Assembly (NCBI RefSeq): GCF_019748715.1
Contig: NZ_JACLBZ010000013.1
Location: 1 to 64,000 of the forward strand
Direction: 5' to 3'
DNA length: 64,000 nt
Origin: Sporosarcina aquimarina
GTDB taxonomy: Bacteria > Bacillota > Bacilli > Bacillales_A > Planococcaceae
Notes under the pieces: generated by a model
Databases searched by the model: none
What the model saw: the letters and a program-made list of their open reading frames with translations, nothing else
Told to the model about the DNA's origin: nothing
Made by a program: the position numbers and the translations under genes
In this document: positions 17,892 to 26,541 of the stretch, one piece after another
How positions within the stretch are numbered: the stretch's first letter is position 1
Layout: every line of letters starts with the position of its first letter

Positions 17892-19258
17892 GGCGTTTCC
17901 TCTGCCAGGGCCTGGATGATTCGCTCTAACTCCATTCCTCTTGAACCCTTAAACAGCACGACTGTCTGTTCCGTCAATTTTGGACTAAGTGCATCCGTAA
18001 TCAGTTCGACATCATTCGCAGTCCACATGATTTCACCCGGAAAGTCCGTCAGCTGATCCGCCAGCCATTTCATCCGTCTGCCGAATAGTGCGATGCCTTG
18101 CAGATCAAGCTCGTTCAAATCATTTGCAAGCCCTTCGTGGTAGTCTTGCTCTTCTTCCCCAAGTTCCAGCATATCTCCAAGAACAAGCCATTTATCTCGA
18201 CGAACGGATGTATCCTTAATAAAACGGAACGCCGCCCGCATAGAAGTAGGTGCTGCATTATATGCATCGTTAATCAGCAAGGAACCATTAATTCCTTCTA
18301 CGGGTTGCATGCGCATATCAGTCAGTTCAGTCTGCTCCAATGCGTTTTTAATTTGCTCATCCGTTAGCCCGAGTTCATCGGCAATGAGTATCGCCGCCAA
18401 CGTATTTTTCACTTGATGGGCACCATAAACAGGAATCGTGAATTGTCCTTGCAATTTACCCCGAACGGCAAAAGAACTGCCTTTGTCGGTAGACTCAATT
18501 TGTTCCGCTGTCAAATCCGCTCGTTCGTATCCGAATGACATACTGCGCACTGCAGGCTGACTCGCAATAAGGTTCTGCAACAACGGTTCGTCGCCGTCAT
18601 AAAGCAGCAATCCGTCTTTCTTCAGCCCATCGATTATTTCAAACTTCGCTTTCGCAATTCCTTCACGAGAGCCAAGGTCTTGCATATGCGCTTCCCCAAT
18701 ATTGGTGATCACCGCGAAGTGAGGAGCCGCAAGCGTTGATAAGAAAGAGATTTCCCCGAACCCACTCATGCCCATTTCAAGTATGGCAACTTCGGTTTCC
18801 TCTTCGACCGACAATAACGTCAGTGGAAGACCTAACTCATTGTTGAAATTACCTTCCGTCTTCTTCACTTTGAAATACGGAGACAACACACCAGCTAATA
18901 AATCTTTTGTCGACGTTTTACCATTGGAACCTGTTACGCCGATAATCGTACAGTTTAACTCTTGCCGATAGCTGCGTGCAATTTGCTGTAGTGCCAGTTC
19001 TGCATCCTCGACAAATAAAAGTGGCAGGTGAGCAGGCGGGTTGGGTTCGTCTTTCAGCCAGAGTGCGGCGACGGCGCCTTGTTCGATCGCACCTTCCACA
19101 AATTTGTGGCCATTCACCTGTTCCCCACGAAATGGTATAAACAAATCCCCGGCCTGGACTTGGCGGGAATCGATACATACGCCTGTTACAAGTTGTTGTG
19201 CAATATGCTGGCCATCCGCCTTCAACCACCGCTGTATTGTTGATAGATTTCGTTTCAC
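17888..19258 (-). CDS. murF: UDP-MurNAc-tripeptide:D-Ala-D-Ala ligase
   Basis: 456 residues from GTG 19258, which has GGAGG seven bases upstream. Mur ligase signatures: ATP loop GVTGSNGKTSTKD, central EMGMSGFGEI, C-terminal GDMLELGEEE. It adds the D-Ala-D-Ala made by Ddl to the peptidoglycan precursor. The gene follows ddl by 14 nt, a pairing conserved in Bacillales. Confidence 0.96.
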   Translation of the reverse strand: MKRNLSTIQRWLKADGQHIAQQLVTGVCIDSRQVQAGDLFIPFRGEQVNGHKFVEGAIEQGAVAALWLKDEPNPPAHLPLLFVEDAELALQQIARSYRQELNCTIIGVTGSNGKTSTKDLLAGVLSPYFKVKKTEGNFNNELGLPLTLLSVEEETEVAILEMGMSGFGEISFLSTLAAPHFAVITNIGEAHMQDLGSREGIAKAKFEIIDGLKKDGLLLYDGDEPLLQNLIASQPAVRSMSFGYERADLTAEQIESTDKGSSFAVRGKLQGQFTIPVYGAHQVKNTLAAILIADELGLTDEQIKNALEQTELTDMRMQPVEGINGSLLINDAYNAAPTSMRAAFRFIKDTSVRRDKWLVLGDMLELGEEEQDYHEGLANDLNELDLQGIALFGRRMKWLADQLTDFPGEIMWTANDVELITDALSPKLTEQTVVLFKGSRGMELERIIQALAEETP

Positions 19259-19272
19259 GTTATATCCTCCGC

Positions 19273-20337
19273 TCAATCCATTGTGTAATGCAATTTCTGC
19301 TTTTCAGCATGGCGTTCAAATGCCAGCTCGATCAGTCGGTCGATCAGATCCGGATATGCAAGCCCGGATTTTTGCCAAAGCAATGGGAACATACTTGTCG
19401 GAGTAAAGCCCGGCAGAGTATTTACTTCATTGATCAACACTTCATCGTCTTGTGTCACGAAAAAATCTGCACGAACAAGCCCAGAACAATCGAGCACTTT
19501 GAATGCACGGAACGCCATGTCTTTCATATGCCGTGCCGTTGGATCAGAAATTTCAGCCGGTATTGATAATTCGGTGCTTTGATCCTGATACTTTGCTTCA
19601 TAATCGTAAAACTCTGCGACCGGACGGATTTCACCTGCAACTGATACTTCCGGGTGATCGTTACCAAGTACCGCCATCTCGATTTCACGCGCTTGGATGC
19701 CTTGTTCTATAATGATTTTACGATCGAATCTCAGTGCCAGTTCGATTGCCAGTTGAAGTTCGTTTCGATCATCCGCCTTGCTGATCCCCACACTCGAACC
19801 AAGATTTGCCGGTTTAACAAACATCGGATAGGACAATTTCTGTTCTGCCTGGTCTAATAAAGCTGCGGCGTCCTCCTGCCATGCATTGCGAATGAAATGA
19901 ATATATTCTACTTGAGCCAATCCGGCTTGAGCGAATAATTGTTTCATGACAACTTTATCCATGCCCGCTGATGAAGCAAGCACACCATTTCCTGCATATG
20001 GAATATTCAGCACTTCAAACAATCCCTGGACTGTACCGTCTTCCCCATTCGTTCCATGCAGAAGTGGAAGGATCACATCCGGCATATCCCCTTTTAAAAA
20101 TTCCTCAATATGATCCGGTTGCGACACCCCTTCTTTTTTCAGACGCAACGTGTCGATTTCCGTGACCGGTCCTTCGAGCGGCTGACCTTTCAGCCATTCT
20201 CCTTGCAGCGTAATGTAAATCGGCAGTACTTCATATTTATTCAAATCCAGCGCCTGTGTAACTGCACGCGCTGTGGAAAGTGAAACTTCATGCTCCGCGG
20301 ATTTCCCGCCATATACTAGCCCTAATCGTTTTTTCAT
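19273..20337 (-). CDS. ddl: D-alanine--D-alanine ligase
   Basis: 354 residues, ATP-grasp ligase. LVYGGKSAEHEVSLSTA at the N-terminus, FVKPANLGSSVGISKA in the ATP site and INEVNTLPGFTPTSMFP at the metal site. The active-site loop has YDYEAKYQ, the tyrosine form that makes D-Ala-D-Ala (not D-Ala-D-Lac). ATG 20337 with GAGGAGATTGT is preferred over upstream in-frame ATGs. First gene of ddl-murF-esterase. Confidence 0.96.
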   Translation of the reverse strand: MKKRLGLVYGGKSAEHEVSLSTARAVTQALDLNKYEVLPIYITLQGEWLKGQPLEGPVTEIDTLRLKKEGVSQPDHIEEFLKGDMPDVILPLLHGTNGEDGTVQGLFEVLNIPYAGNGVLASSAGMDKVVMKQLFAQAGLAQVEYIHFIRNAWQEDAAALLDQAEQKLSYPMFVKPANLGSSVGISKADDRNELQLAIELALRFDRKIIIEQGIQAREIEMAVLGNDHPEVSVAGEIRPVAEFYDYEAKYQDQSTELSIPAEISDPTARHMKDMAFRAFKVLDCSGLVRADFFVTQDDEVLINEVNTLPGFTPTSMFPLLWQKSGLAYPDLIDRLIELAFERHAEKQKLHYTMD

Positions 20338-20439
20338 ACAATCTCCTCGCAATCCGTAGATTTGATTCATATAGTTTACCATGAAACGAGACTGTTCATG
20401 AACGGAAAACTAACGTTGGACATTCTTTTTACAAGTTAT

Positions 20440-20467
20440 AGAAACCATTCATTTCACAAAGCGTCAA
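20440..20467 (+). promoter_or_regulatory. Candidate ECF (sigma-M-type) promoter of rodA
   Basis: AGAAAC (20440-20445), 16 nt, CGTCAA (20462-20467), about 105 nt before the rodA start. GAAAC with CGTC at 16-17 nt is the sigma-M pattern, and rodA is a known sigma-M target in B. subtilis. A TATAAT near 20500 could serve as a second, housekeeping promoter but has a poor -35 box. Confidence 0.55.
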
Positions 20468-20571
20468 TTAATAGGTGTACTTCTTAAAAACATTTACGAT
20501 ATAATAAGTGATTGTAATGAATATTGATAAAAGCTAGCAAAATGATGGCTATAGAAAAGGTGAGTTCGTAA

Positions 20572-21756
20572 TTGAAACAAACAAACAGGCTAGGTGAACG
20601 ATTCGACTGGACACTTGCCTTTATCATTATGTTATTCGGGGTTATTAGTTTAGTTGTCATTGGTTCTGCTCAAACTTCTGAGCAATATACTCAAAACTTT
20701 GTTATCAAACAAGTTACATGGTACGTTCTTGGATCGTTCATTGTCGCGATGGTAATGTACTTTGAACCAGATCAATATAAGAAAATTGCTTGGTATGTAT
20801 ATGGCTTCGGGATTTTCTTATTGCTATTCCTTATGCTTGCACCGGGCGGACCGGGTCAAATCGCAGAGATGCGCTATAGTGCGAAGCGCTGGCTTCACCT
20901 ACCGGTTATCGGAACGATCCAGCCTGCCGAGTTTATCAAAACATTTTTCATTCTCGGGCTTGCACGGATGGTCAGCTCACATAATGAAAAAGTGTTGCAT
21001 CGGACCTATCAATCAGATCTCAAGTTACTTGGTAAGATTGCACTCATGCTGGTCGTGCCATTGTTCTTCATCATGAAGCAGCCCGACTTAGGAACTTCTC
21101 TCGTTTTCGTCTCGATTACAGCTGCGGTCGTCATTGTGTCGGGTATTTCCTGGAAGTTGCTCGCTCCATTGTTTTCAATCGGAGCGGCACTGGCAGCAAG
21201 CGTGCTCTGGATGGCTATCTATGCGCAGGATTTCTTGGATAAAATCGGATTTTCCCCTTATCAATTCAAACGAGTGTACTCATGGCTTGATCCGTATTCC
21301 TATCCAACAGATGAGGGGTATAACTTGATCACGGCGATGACTGCTATCGGCTCTGGAGAGTTAACAGGGAAAGGCTTTCTTGGTCGTATTGTCTACATCC
21401 CTGAAAATCACACCGACTTTATTTTCAGCGTTATCGGTGAAGAATATGGATTTATCGGTGCTTGTGTCGTCATCACTTTATATTTTATTTTGATTTATCA
21501 CTTAACCAAAGTGGCGCTTTCACTTCACGATCCATTCAGTGTCTATGTGTGTACAGGTATTATCGCCATGATCTCCTTTCACGTGTTCGAGAACATCGGC
21601 ATGAATATTCAGCTGTTACCGATTACCGGTATACCTTTGCCTTTCATAAGCTATGGCGGTAGTTCCTTGTTCAGTAATATGCTGGCGATCGGTTTGATTT
21701 TCAGTATGAAATTCCATCATAGAACGTATATGTTCGCTTCAGACGATGAAGACTGA
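20572..21756 (+). CDS. rodA: RodA, SEDS peptidoglycan glycosyltransferase
   Basis: 394 residues, ten predicted transmembrane helices, SEDS family. Conserved stretches: KRWLHLP...QPAEFIK, KQPDLGTSLVF, EGYNLITAMTAIGSGELTGKGF and GIPLPFISYGGSS. RodA polymerises lipid II during side-wall elongation together with a class B PBP. The start is TTG 20572 after AAAAGGTG. FtsW is the close alternative, but the sigma-M-type promoter and length (B. subtilis RodA 393 aa) favour RodA. Confidence 0.88.
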   Translation: MKQTNRLGERFDWTLAFIIMLFGVISLVVIGSAQTSEQYTQNFVIKQVTWYVLGSFIVAMVMYFEPDQYKKIAWYVYGFGIFLLLFLMLAPGGPGQIAEMRYSAKRWLHLPVIGTIQPAEFIKTFFILGLARMVSSHNEKVLHRTYQSDLKLLGKIALMLVVPLFFIMKQPDLGTSLVFVSITAAVVIVSGISWKLLAPLFSIGAALAASVLWMAIYAQDFLDKIGFSPYQFKRVYSWLDPYSYPTDEGYNLITAMTAIGSGELTGKGFLGRIVYIPENHTDFIFSVIGEEYGFIGACVVITLYFILIYHLTKVALSLHDPFSVYVCTGIIAMISFHVFENIGMNIQLLPITGIPLPFISYGGSSLFSNMLAIGLIFSMKFHHRTYMFASDDED

Positions 21757-21831
21757 TTATGCGTAAAAAAGAGACCTCCTTTCCTGACAGGTAGAAGTTG
21801 TGTAAACTGTACAGAAAAGGGGGAGTTTTTT

Positions 21832-22173
21832 ATGCCAACATTACCAAATTGTCCAAAGTGTCAATCTGAATATACATACGAGGATGGAAACCTTCTCGTG
21901 TGTCCTGAATGCGCGCATGAGTGGACAGAGGAATCCATGGAAGAGTCTGATCACGAGAGCCTAGTAGTGAAAGATGCCAACGGAAATCTCCTGCAGGACG
22001 GAGACACGGTTAGCGTTATCAAGGATTTGAAGGTAAAAGGAAGTTCCACTGCACTGAAGATGGGGACAAAAGTGAAAAGCATTCGCCTGGTCGACGGCGA
22101 CCATAACATCGACTGTAAAATCGATGGATTCGGCGCCATGCAGTTGAAGTCTGAATTCGTCAAGAAAATTTGA
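21832..22173 (+). CDS. yjdM: YjdM (PhnA-type) zinc-ribbon protein
   Basis: 113 residues. N-terminal zinc ribbon CPKC ... CPEC (about 9-27), followed by the PhnA/YjdM beta domain ([15 protein letters not shown]). Function unknown; despite the old name phnA it does not belong to phosphonate breakdown. AAGGGGGAG precedes the ATG. It ends 12 nt before a strong shared terminator. Confidence 0.9.
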   Translation: MPTLPNCPKCQSEYTYEDGNLLVCPECAHEWTEESMEESDHESLVVKDANGNLLQDGDTVSVIKDLKVKGSSTALKMGTKVKSIRLVDGDHNIDCKIDGFGAMQLKSEFVKKI

Positions 22174-22185
22174 AGAATCCCTAAT

Positions 22186-22223
22186 AAAAAGATCACCTCC
22201 GAGGATTCAGAGGTGATCTTTTT
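22186..22223. terminator. Bidirectional terminator between yjdM and a 46-aa ORF
   Basis: AAAAAGATCACCTC, short loop, GAGGTGATCTTTTT: a perfect stem with A and T tracts on both sides. The minus-strand ORF 22238-22378 ends just across from it, so it can close both transcripts. Confidence 0.9.
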
Positions 22224-22237
22224 ATCTTATTGCAAAT

Positions 22238-22378
22238 TTAATTGGGTTGTACGGGCGGTGCTTGTACAGCAGGCGTCAGAGATTGAAGCATATCACTTCT
22301 CGATTTCGTCAACGTTGCGGAAACTCCAAGCTTTGCCAAGTTGGATATAATTTTCTTTATGTCCATTTCTTTAGCCAT
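22238..22378 (-). CDS. Small uncharacterised 46-aa protein
   Basis: I do not recognise this protein. It reads MAKEMDIKKIISNLAKLGVS as its first 20 residues, likely an amphipathic basic helix, then a short Ser/Thr-Lys stretch and a Pro-rich C-terminus ending APPVQPN. Support for translation: GAGGTGGGATGA directly before ATG 22378, an extended -10 promoter about 90 nt upstream, and the strong shared terminator 15 nt past the stop. No transmembrane segment or signal peptide. Confidence 0.6.
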   Translation of the reverse strand: MAKEMDIKKIISNLAKLGVSATLTKSRSDMLQSLTPAVQAPPVQPN

Positions 22379-22466
22379 TCATCCCACCTCAACCTTCCTA
22401 GTTAATTATATAGACGCATTACCAGCTTATGAAGTTCTATTTTGATGATTAATTCTTATTATCCCT

Positions 22467-22475
22467 ATTATACCA
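22467..22475 (-). promoter_or_regulatory. Extended -10 promoter for the 46-aa ORF
   Basis: TGGTATAAT on the minus strand (TGnTATAAT extended -10). The -35 region 17 nt upstream (GATTTA) is poor, as extended -10 promoters allow. It would give a leader of about 80 nt before ATG 22378. The rest of 22379-22689 is AT-rich with no other gene; the MFS gene on the plus strand begins at 22690. Confidence 0.5.
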
Positions 22476-22689
22476 CTGTGAAAGCATTTTAAATCTTTCA
22501 TTTTTGTTACAGTTTCATTTATTTTGCAAGTATTTTGCATTGGAATATAAAATCTGAAGCAATGGAAAAACAGAACTTCTTCATTACTGATTGGTTGTAG
22601 ATGTCATTTTAGTTCTCTCGATACTTGAACGCTATCCGCATTCATCGTACGATGTGAGAGAAACTAATTACTCAGAAAGCGGGTTACCT

Positions 22690-23868
22690 ATGAAGAAAAC
22701 GATTCTTTTATTGATGTCCGTCCAATTCTTTGTCTATTTGGGATTTGGCATTATTATTCCTATCTTACCCGAAGTCATCCTGGCTGAAGGCTATTCAGAA
22801 GTACATGTCGGAGGATTGCTGACCATTTACGCCCTTTCCTCTTTTTTCACGGCTCCATTATGGGGTTCACTATCTGACCGGACAGGCAGAAAGAAGCTGA
22901 TCATGATTGGATTGCTTGGTTTTAGCGCAAGCTTCTTCTTGTTCGCAGTATTCATGCACCATTTACCGCTATTATACGTTTCACGGATTATCGGCGGCAT
23001 CTTTTCTGGAGCTCTTTATACAGCGGTCACCGGCTTTGTAGCGGACTTAACTACAGAGGAGAACCGTAATAAATATATGGGGCTTCTCGGCATGTCAATC
23101 GGACTTGGTTTTATTTTCGGCCCTGCAATTGGTGGGATACTTGGTGATATACAGTTGCAAATTCCTTTTCTTGCATCGGGCACGCTGACACTTTTATTAA
23201 CCGTTTATGCGTCCATCATTCTAAAGGAACCCGACAGACATAATTCTGCAAACAAACGGGCGATCATACCAAAAGGAGCCTCTACACTTTGGACGTATCG
23301 AATTCGCTATTTATTCATCACTTCTTTCATCATAACTTTCTTATTGGCAGGCGTGGAGTCGACATTCCAGTTGTTCCAAATTGATAAAATTCAAATTACG
23401 CCTTTGCAGCTCGGTTATTTGTTTATGGTCAGCGGTTTGGTGGATGCCGCAATTCAAGGCGGAGTCGTGCGCAGAGTAAAAAATGGAACAGAGACTTCCT
23501 GGATTATCGTTGCGCAAATTGTCACGGCTATTGGTTTGGCACTCATTCCGTTTTCAATGAACTTAATTTGGGCAGGTTTTGCGATGAGTGTCTTCACAGC
23601 AGGAAATGCGCTTGTGCGGACTGTTCTTGTCTCACTGACAACCAAGGAAGCAGGAGGTATGTATGGAACGGCTGCCGGTCTGTCCTATTCCATGGATAAT
23701 ATGGGACGGATCATCGGCCCATTGTTATTCACTTGGATTTTTACGATGGAGGCAGGGAATATGTACTTTATTTCCGCCATATTAGCGATCCTTTCGATTG
23801 GGCTCGTGTGGATTTTCCGAAAATCTACTCGTTCTTTGAAAAACGTAACGGAAACAGCCGTTTCTTGA
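22690..23868 (+). CDS. MFS multidrug/tetracycline-type efflux transporter
   Basis: 392 residues with twelve predicted transmembrane helices. Motif A is GSLSDRTGRKKLIM, between helices 2 and 3; motif C-like GLGFIFGPAIGG lies in helix 5, typical of proton-driven drug antiporters (Bmr/NorA/TetA-like). Substrate unknown. I start at ATG 22690 before the first helix; an in-frame ATG at 22591 would add 33 hydrophilic residues without a good ribosome site, and the site at 22690 is also weak (GCGGGT). Confidence 0.85.
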   Translation: MKKTILLLMSVQFFVYLGFGIIIPILPEVILAEGYSEVHVGGLLTIYALSSFFTAPLWGSLSDRTGRKKLIMIGLLGFSASFFLFAVFMHHLPLLYVSRIIGGIFSGALYTAVTGFVADLTTEENRNKYMGLLGMSIGLGFIFGPAIGGILGDIQLQIPFLASGTLTLLLTVYASIILKEPDRHNSANKRAIIPKGASTLWTYRIRYLFITSFIITFLLAGVESTFQLFQIDKIQITPLQLGYLFMVSGLVDAAIQGGVVRRVKNGTETSWIIVAQIVTAIGLALIPFSMNLIWAGFAMSVFTAGNALVRTVLVSLTTKEAGGMYGTAAGLSYSMDNMGRIIGPLLFTWIFTMEAGNMYFISAILAILSIGLVWIFRKSTRSLKNVTETAVS

Positions 23869-23963
23869 AAGGCTAGGCAGGACGTACTCTCTAGTAATCC
23901 TTTCTTTTCCTACTAACTCCGTTATACTATAGAAATAGTATATAAATCTACGGGAGGAAGAAT

Positions 23964-25415
23964 ATGACGCAAGTGATTAGTTTGATTATCACAGGCACTT
24001 TGATCATTAACATATTTTTAGCAATTGCTTTGATCTTTTTAGAGCGCAGAGATCCAACCAGTACATGGGCTTGGCTTCTCGTCCTATTTTTCGTGCCTAT
24101 CGTCGGATTCATCATTTATTTGCTACTCGGCCGCCAACTACGTGAAAAACATTTATTCCGCTGGGAAGGCAGGAGTAAGATTGGGATTGAAAGGCTCATC
24201 GATTATCAACTTGAAGCGATAGAGGATGAATCCTTTGAATTTTTGAAGGCAGACACTGAGCAATACCATGATATGATCTATCTCCATCTTCGTAATAATC
24301 ATTCTGTTCTTACGCAAGATAACGATGTGCACATCTTTACGGATGGCAATGAAAAGTTTGAATCACTGCTGGATGACTTAGAACATGCTAAAGATCATAT
24401 TCACATTCAATATTATATTTTCCGTTTAGATGGGATTGGACAAAGAATTGTCGATGTCTTAATACGTAAAGCTAAAGCAGGCGTGAAAGTTAGGATGCTG
24501 TTTGACGATATCGGTTCACGAGACTTACACGTGAATCATTTGCATGAGCTGACAGAGAGCGGCGGCGAAGTAGCTGCATTCTTTCCTGCCATTCTCCCGC
24601 TCATCAATCCCCGATTGAACTATCGGAATCACCGAAAGCTTGTCATCATTGACGGTCGTGTCGGCTATATTGGTGGATTTAACGTAGGTGATGAATATTT
24701 AGGACTGAGTAAAAAATTCGGTTACTGGCGTGACACACATCTGCGGATGGAAGGCAGTGCAGTTCATCCACTACAGACACGCTTCATCTTAGATTGGAAT
24801 CAAGCATCTGCCAAAACTCATATTCAGTATGACGAGAGATTCTTCCCAGCAATACCACGCAAAGGTACAGTCGGCGTACAAATCGTTTCCAGCGGACCAG
24901 ATTCGCAATGGGAAGATATTAAAGATGGCTACTTAAAAATGATATTCCTTGCTAAAGAGTATATTTACATCCAAACACCTTATTTCATTCCGGATACAAG
25001 TGTACTCGATGCATTGCGCATCGCTTGTTTATCTGGCGTGGACGTTCGAATTATGATCCCCAATAAACCGGATCACATGTTTGTTTACTGGGCAACATAC
25101 TCAAATATCGGTATTTTACTCAAGGCAGGAGCAAAAGTCTATATTTACGAAAATGGCTTCATTCATTCCAAAATGATCGTCGTGGATGATCAAGTATCCA
25201 CCGTCGGCACGGCAAATATTGATGTGCGCAGCTTCCGGCTGAATTTCGAAGTGAATGCTTTCATCTACGATCGCGAAAAATCACATGAACTGGCAGAAAT
25301 CTTCGAGCAGGACATCCAACTCTGTACGGAGCTAACATTTGAGGATTACTATAACCGACCACGATTCATCAAAGTGAAGGAATCTGTTTCACGTTTGCTA
25401 TCCCCTATATTATGA
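23964..25415 (+). CDS. cls: Cardiolipin synthase
   Basis: 483 residues, phospholipase D superfamily. Two N-terminal membrane helices (about 1-60) and two HKD motifs (HRKLVIIDG near 220 and HSKMIVVDD near 399), each followed by the G/GT...N segment. It joins two phosphatidylglycerol molecules into cardiolipin and glycerol at the membrane. GGGAGGAAGAAT precedes the ATG; a strong terminator follows. Confidence 0.95.
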   Translation: MTQVISLIITGTLIINIFLAIALIFLERRDPTSTWAWLLVLFFVPIVGFIIYLLLGRQLREKHLFRWEGRSKIGIERLIDYQLEAIEDESFEFLKADTEQYHDMIYLHLRNNHSVLTQDNDVHIFTDGNEKFESLLDDLEHAKDHIHIQYYIFRLDGIGQRIVDVLIRKAKAGVKVRMLFDDIGSRDLHVNHLHELTESGGEVAAFFPAILPLINPRLNYRNHRKLVIIDGRVGYIGGFNVGDEYLGLSKKFGYWRDTHLRMEGSAVHPLQTRFILDWNQASAKTHIQYDERFFPAIPRKGTVGVQIVSSGPDSQWEDIKDGYLKMIFLAKEYIYIQTPYFIPDTSVLDALRIACLSGVDVRIMIPNKPDHMFVYWATYSNIGILLKAGAKVYIYENGFIHSKMIVVDDQVSTVGTANIDVRSFRLNFEVNAFIYDREKSHELAEIFEQDIQLCTELTFEDYYNRPRFIKVKESVSRLLSPIL

Positions 25416-25417
25416 GA

Positions 25418-25460
25418 AAAATAGCCGGCAAAGGATATGTTCATCCTTTGCCGGCTATTT
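25418..25460. terminator. Bidirectional terminator between cls and the VanY gene
   Basis: AAAATAGCCGGCAAAGGA, eight-base loop, TCCTTTGCCGGCTATTT: a perfect 15-bp stem flanked by A and T residues between convergent genes. Confidence 0.92.
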
Positions 25461-25462
25461 CA

Positions 25463-26380
25463 TTAGTGAACTCCTAAATACTCTTCCAGTGTTATATTCC
25501 GCTTAAATATTTGCTCCGCTTTTTCCTTGCCAACATACCGATAATGCCAAGATTCATGCATATATCCAGTGATCTCTTCTTTTCCTTCAGGATAGCGAAG
25601 GATAAAGCCATACTGATTAGCATTTGCACCCAACCATTTCGCGGCTTCCGTATCGCCAAATGAAGTGGATGCCCAATGTTTTTCATGGTTGACTTCACCG
25701 ATATCGAACGCCAACCCTGTCTGGTGCTCGGAATAACCCGGTCGTGCACTATAGCGGTCAGCTGCCTCCCGCCCATCCCTTTCTACGTACCGATTATACA
25801 AAGTAACTTGATAGTCATAAGAACGGTATGTACTGAATGCCTGTAAATTGATACCTGAGGTTGCGGCGGCGGCTGCCATTTCATCAAAAGCAGCTCTCGC
25901 TTCCTTACTTTCACCAGGTGCGAAATCCTTCGGTAACGGATATTGCTTACTGGCAATTAAAACTCCCTTAATATATTTAGGTTCAGCAGGCAATTCCTGT
26001 CCTTCTATATACCCTATTGGATTAGAAGGCTTCTTCTGTGCCTGTTCCGATTGAACCTTTGATTCTCCTTCTTTGGGGTCTTCTGCTGCGTTAGGCGCCT
26101 CTTTGACCTCTCTAAGAGGCGTTTCCTCAAGTTCGTTAGCTTTTTCTATTTCACTTTCCGTTGTTGCATCGTTATCTAGTTTGGGCTCGATTTCCTCAAA
26201 CTCACTAGGCTGTTCAGTATTCCCTTGCAAGCTCTTAACCGCCCGTTCTACATTCCATCCATTCGCTCCGATCCAAACAACACTCCCTATTAAGAGAATA
26301 AATATCAGCCCTACTATCATATTCGTCCATTTAGTTGTTCGTTTACGTTTTTGAGTGGAAAATCTTCCTCTTTTTTTCAT
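25463..26380 (-). CDS. Membrane-anchored VanY/LdcB-type D,D- or L,D-carboxypeptidase
   Basis: 305 residues. Basic N-terminus, one transmembrane helix (about 20-40), a Glu/Pro/Lys-rich extracytoplasmic linker (about 50-125), then a VanY domain with the zinc site SEHQTGLAFD and HESWHYRYVG. These enzymes trim the last residue of peptidoglycan stem peptides. Related B. subtilis proteins are YodJ and LdcB (YoaR/DacB-like). The exact substrate stereochemistry cannot be read from sequence. Confidence 0.9.
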   Translation of the reverse strand: MKKRGRFSTQKRKRTTKWTNMIVGLIFILLIGSVVWIGANGWNVERAVKSLQGNTEQPSEFEEIEPKLDNDATTESEIEKANELEETPLREVKEAPNAAEDPKEGESKVQSEQAQKKPSNPIGYIEGQELPAEPKYIKGVLIASKQYPLPKDFAPGESKEARAAFDEMAAAAATSGINLQAFSTYRSYDYQVTLYNRYVERDGREAADRYSARPGYSEHQTGLAFDIGEVNHEKHWASTSFGDTEAAKWLGANANQYGFILRYPEGKEEITGYMHESWHYRYVGKEKAEQIFKRNITLEEYLGVH

Positions 26381-26541
26381 CCTACTTTACCCTGCTTTCT
26401 TTCTCTGAGTCGCCTATCAAACAAATCAATTACTATTCATCCTATACTCTTTTTATATAGTGTATCATCATTTTTCTTTTTAGTCTGTCTATGCTACCAT
26501 TTAAAGAAATCTATCATGAGACTAATTGCGAGGTAATAAAA

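Noticed and set aside
22461..22486. Sigma-B promoter before the 46-aa ORF (CTTTCA-13-GGGATA)
   Set aside because: The -35 box lacks GTTT, and the extended -10 TGGTATAAT explains the site better.
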